A stretch of 7,226 bases of DNA from Firmicutes bacterium UBA3932 (GTDB taxonomy: Bacteria > Bacillota > Clostridia > Peptostreptococcales > Anaerovoracaceae): assembly GCA_002385825.1 (NCBI GenBank), contig DGEG01000041.1, forward strand, positions 9,132 to 16,357, read 5' to 3'. Of the stretch, positions 6,030 to 7,226 are shown one piece after another. The notes under the pieces were generated by a model. The model saw only the letters and a list, made by a program, of their open reading frames with translations. It had not been told where the DNA came from and ran no database searches. Position numbers and translations under genes: made by a program. Each line of letters begins with the position of its first letter. Within the stretch, counting starts at the first letter, position 1.

Positions 6030-6560
6030 ATGAATCTACCGAACAAATTGACCGTTTTAAGGATTTTATTAATACCGATATTCATAATTTTATTGCTAAA
6101 GAGATACTATATTAGCTCCGGAATTCTGTTTATCTTAGCTTCGGCAACAGACGCTCTTGACGGTCATATTGCCAGGAAACATAACCTGATAACGAATTTC
6201 GGGAAGATCATGGATCCTCTGGCGGATAAACTTTTGGTTACTTCCGCAATGATTTGCCTTGTGGAGCTTGGGGAGGTGGCCGGATGGATGGTGATCATAA
6301 TACTCGCCAGAGAGTTTGTCATTACAGGGTTACGGGCCGTGGCGGCAGGCGAGGGCGTCATTATAGCTGCGGGAAAATCGGGAAAGATAAAGACCGTATT
6401 CCAGATGCTGGCAATTTCCATAATTTTATTGCGAAATTGGCCTTTCTCAATGGTTACTGACCTTCCCATCGGTGATTACTTGCTTTGGATCGCCGTGGCG
6501 GCAACCGTATATTCTGGCGTTGAATACATCGTTCAAAACAAGCACATATTTAAAATGTAA
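6030..6560 (+). CDS. pgsA: CDP-diacylglycerol--glycerol-3-phosphate 3-phosphatidyltransferase (phosphatidylglycerophosphate synthase)
   Basis: This 176-residue integral membrane enzyme transfers the phosphatidyl group from CDP-diacylglycerol to sn-glycerol 3-phosphate, the committed step toward phosphatidylglycerol and cardiolipin. The N-terminus NLPNKLTVLRILLIPIF is typical of PgsA. The full CDP-alcohol phosphotransferase motif D-x2-D-G-x2-A-R-x8-G-x3-D-x3-D is intact as Asp41, Asp44, Gly45, Ala48, Arg49, Gly58, Asp62 and Asp66, the four aspartates being the metal/catalytic residues. Several hydrophobic segments follow, up to the C-terminus, and the length is near the family norm. Phosphatidylserine synthase and cardiolipin-type members share the motif, but the N-terminus and the position directly before cinA, as in many Firmicutes, favour pgsA. 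cinA begins 25 bases after the stop. Confidence 0.95.
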   Translation: MNLPNKLTVLRILLIPIFIILLLKRYYISSGILFILASATDALDGHIARKHNLITNFGKIMDPLADKLLVTSAMICLVELGEVAGWMVIIILAREFVITGLRAVAAGEGVIIAAGKSGKIKTVFQMLAISIILLRNWPFSMVTDLPIGDYLLWIAVAATVYSGVEYIVQNKHIFKM

Positions 6561-6573
6561 AACTTGCAGAAAA

Positions 6574-6581
6574 AGAGGTGA
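6574..6581 (+). promoter_or_regulatory. Ribosome-binding site deciding the TTG start of cinA
   Basis: AGAGGTGA is almost the complement of the 16S rRNA tail and ends 4 bases before the TTG at 6586. No ATG exists in frame until codon 55, well past the conserved VGTELL motif, so TTG is the start. Confidence 0.75.
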
Positions 6582-6585
6582 CCAG

Positions 6586-7226
6586 TTGAAATCTTCTATT
6601 TTGAGCGTAGGCACGGAACTCTTATTCGGACAGATTACGAACACAAATACGGTATACTTGTCGCAGCAGCTTAATCTTTTAGGAATTGATGTACTCTCAC
6701 ATCATACGGTGGGTGACAACTCGAATCGCTTGTCTCATATGATCCGGCAGGCCTTCATGGACTGCGACTTAGTCATAACCACAGGTGGATTAGGACCCAC
6801 ACAGGACGATCTCACGAAAGAAATTGCCTGTGAAGTATTAGAAGATGAGTTGGTTCCTCATCCTCCTTCCATGGAAAAGCTTGAAAACTACTTTAAGAAA
6901 CTGAACCGCCAGATGACGGAAAACAATTGGAAGCAAGCTTATTTCCCGTCAAGAGCTACGGTGTTTCCCAACGATATAGGAACAGCTCCCGGGTTCGCAC
7001 TGGAAAAGGACGGAAAGATCATTATCTGCCTGCCCGGACCTCCGAGAGAAATGAAAAACATGTTTGAAAAAGAAGTCAGGCCTTACCTGGAAGCAAAAAC
7101 GGAGAGCGTGATTTACTATAAAGTGCTGCGCATGTTCGGCATCGGTGAATCCATGCTGGAGACCAAGCTTCTCGACATCATCGATAATCAAACCGATCCC
7201 ACCATAGCAACCTACGCAAAGGAAGG
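6586..7226 (+). CDS. cinA: CinA family protein, N-terminal half (runs off the right edge)
   Basis: The frame is open from a TTG start to the end of the window, giving 213 codons plus two bases, about half of the usual 410-420 residues. The visible part is the MoaB/MogA-like domain. It shows VGTELLFGQITNTN at 8-21, TTGGLGPTQDDLT at 65-77 (the family's binding-loop motif), LPGPPREM at 149-156 and FGIGES at 184-189. In characterised relatives this domain (COG1058) is an ADP-ribose pyrophosphatase-like unit, and the C-terminal domain, if present, is a nicotinamide-nucleotide amidase; the latter lies outside the window. In Bacillus and Streptococcus cinA is co-transcribed with recA and induced with competence, but its role in DNA uptake is not settled. 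Its start, 25 bases after pgsA, suggests membership of the same operon. It would be missed by a search limited to ATG starts and complete frames. Confidence 0.94.
   Translation, partial: MKSSILSVGTELLFGQITNTNTVYLSQQLNLLGIDVLSHHTVGDNSNRLSHMIRQAFMDCDLVITTGGLGPTQDDLTKEIACEVLEDELVPHPPSMEKLENYFKKLNRQMTENNWKQAYFPSRATVFPNDIGTAPGFALEKDGKIIICLPGPPREMKNMFEKEVRPYLEAKTESVIYYKVLRMFGIGESMLETKLLDIIDNQTDPTIATYAKE

Noticed and set aside
1..7226. Mobile element, CRISPR array, tRNA/rRNA gene, toxin-antitoxin or defence system
   Set aside because: All of the window except the 310-base divergent region and short gaps is taken up by core genes, and no direct repeats, transposase motifs or array-like spacing are visible.

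Overview
The window is an ordinary-looking chromosomal housekeeping segment from a low- to mid-GC Gram-positive bacterium, most likely of the class Clostridia. Three things point there. The ribosome-binding sites are strong (GGAGG-type) and two genes start with TTG. The membrane-anchored DNA translocase is about the size of SpoIIIE. The order spoIIIE/ftsK-rimO-pgsA-cinA matches what is typical of Firmicutes. Genus cannot be assigned from the sequence alone, and whether the organism sporulates is not shown.

Layout: positions 1-1055 are on the minus strand and carry the first codons of dapA (running off the left edge) preceded by complete asd, two lysine/diaminopimelate pathway genes in one operon. 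Positions 1056-1365 form an AT-rich divergent intergenic region with candidate promoters in both directions and two small inverted repeats. From 1366 to the right edge all genes are on the plus strand and closely spaced: uppP (undecaprenyl-diphosphate phosphatase), ftsK/spoIIIE (DNA translocase), rimO (ribosomal protein S12 methylthiotransferase), pgsA (phosphatidylglycerophosphate synthase) and the first half of cinA, which runs off the right edge. Gaps between the plus-strand genes are 17-48 bases and none holds a convincing terminator, so one long transcript is plausible.

Functional theme: asd and dapA feed diaminopimelate into peptidoglycan (and dipicolinate, if spores are made). UppP recycles the lipid carrier for wall precursors, PgsA commits CDP-diacylglycerol to phosphatidylglycerol, and FtsK/SpoIIIE pumps DNA through the septum. 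RimO and CinA are the non-envelope members. The neighbourhood recalls the Bacillus subtilis asd-dapG-dapA-...-spoIIIE-...-pgsA-cinA-recA region, but with asd-dapA inverted relative to spoIIIE, uppP between them, and rimO inserted.

No mobile element, CRISPR array, tRNA/rRNA gene, riboswitch or clearly novel system was found. The most notable leftovers are a perfect 16-bp palindrome just upstream of the rimO ribosome-binding site, inverted repeats in the divergent promoter region, and an AT-hook-like basic N-terminus on the translocase.
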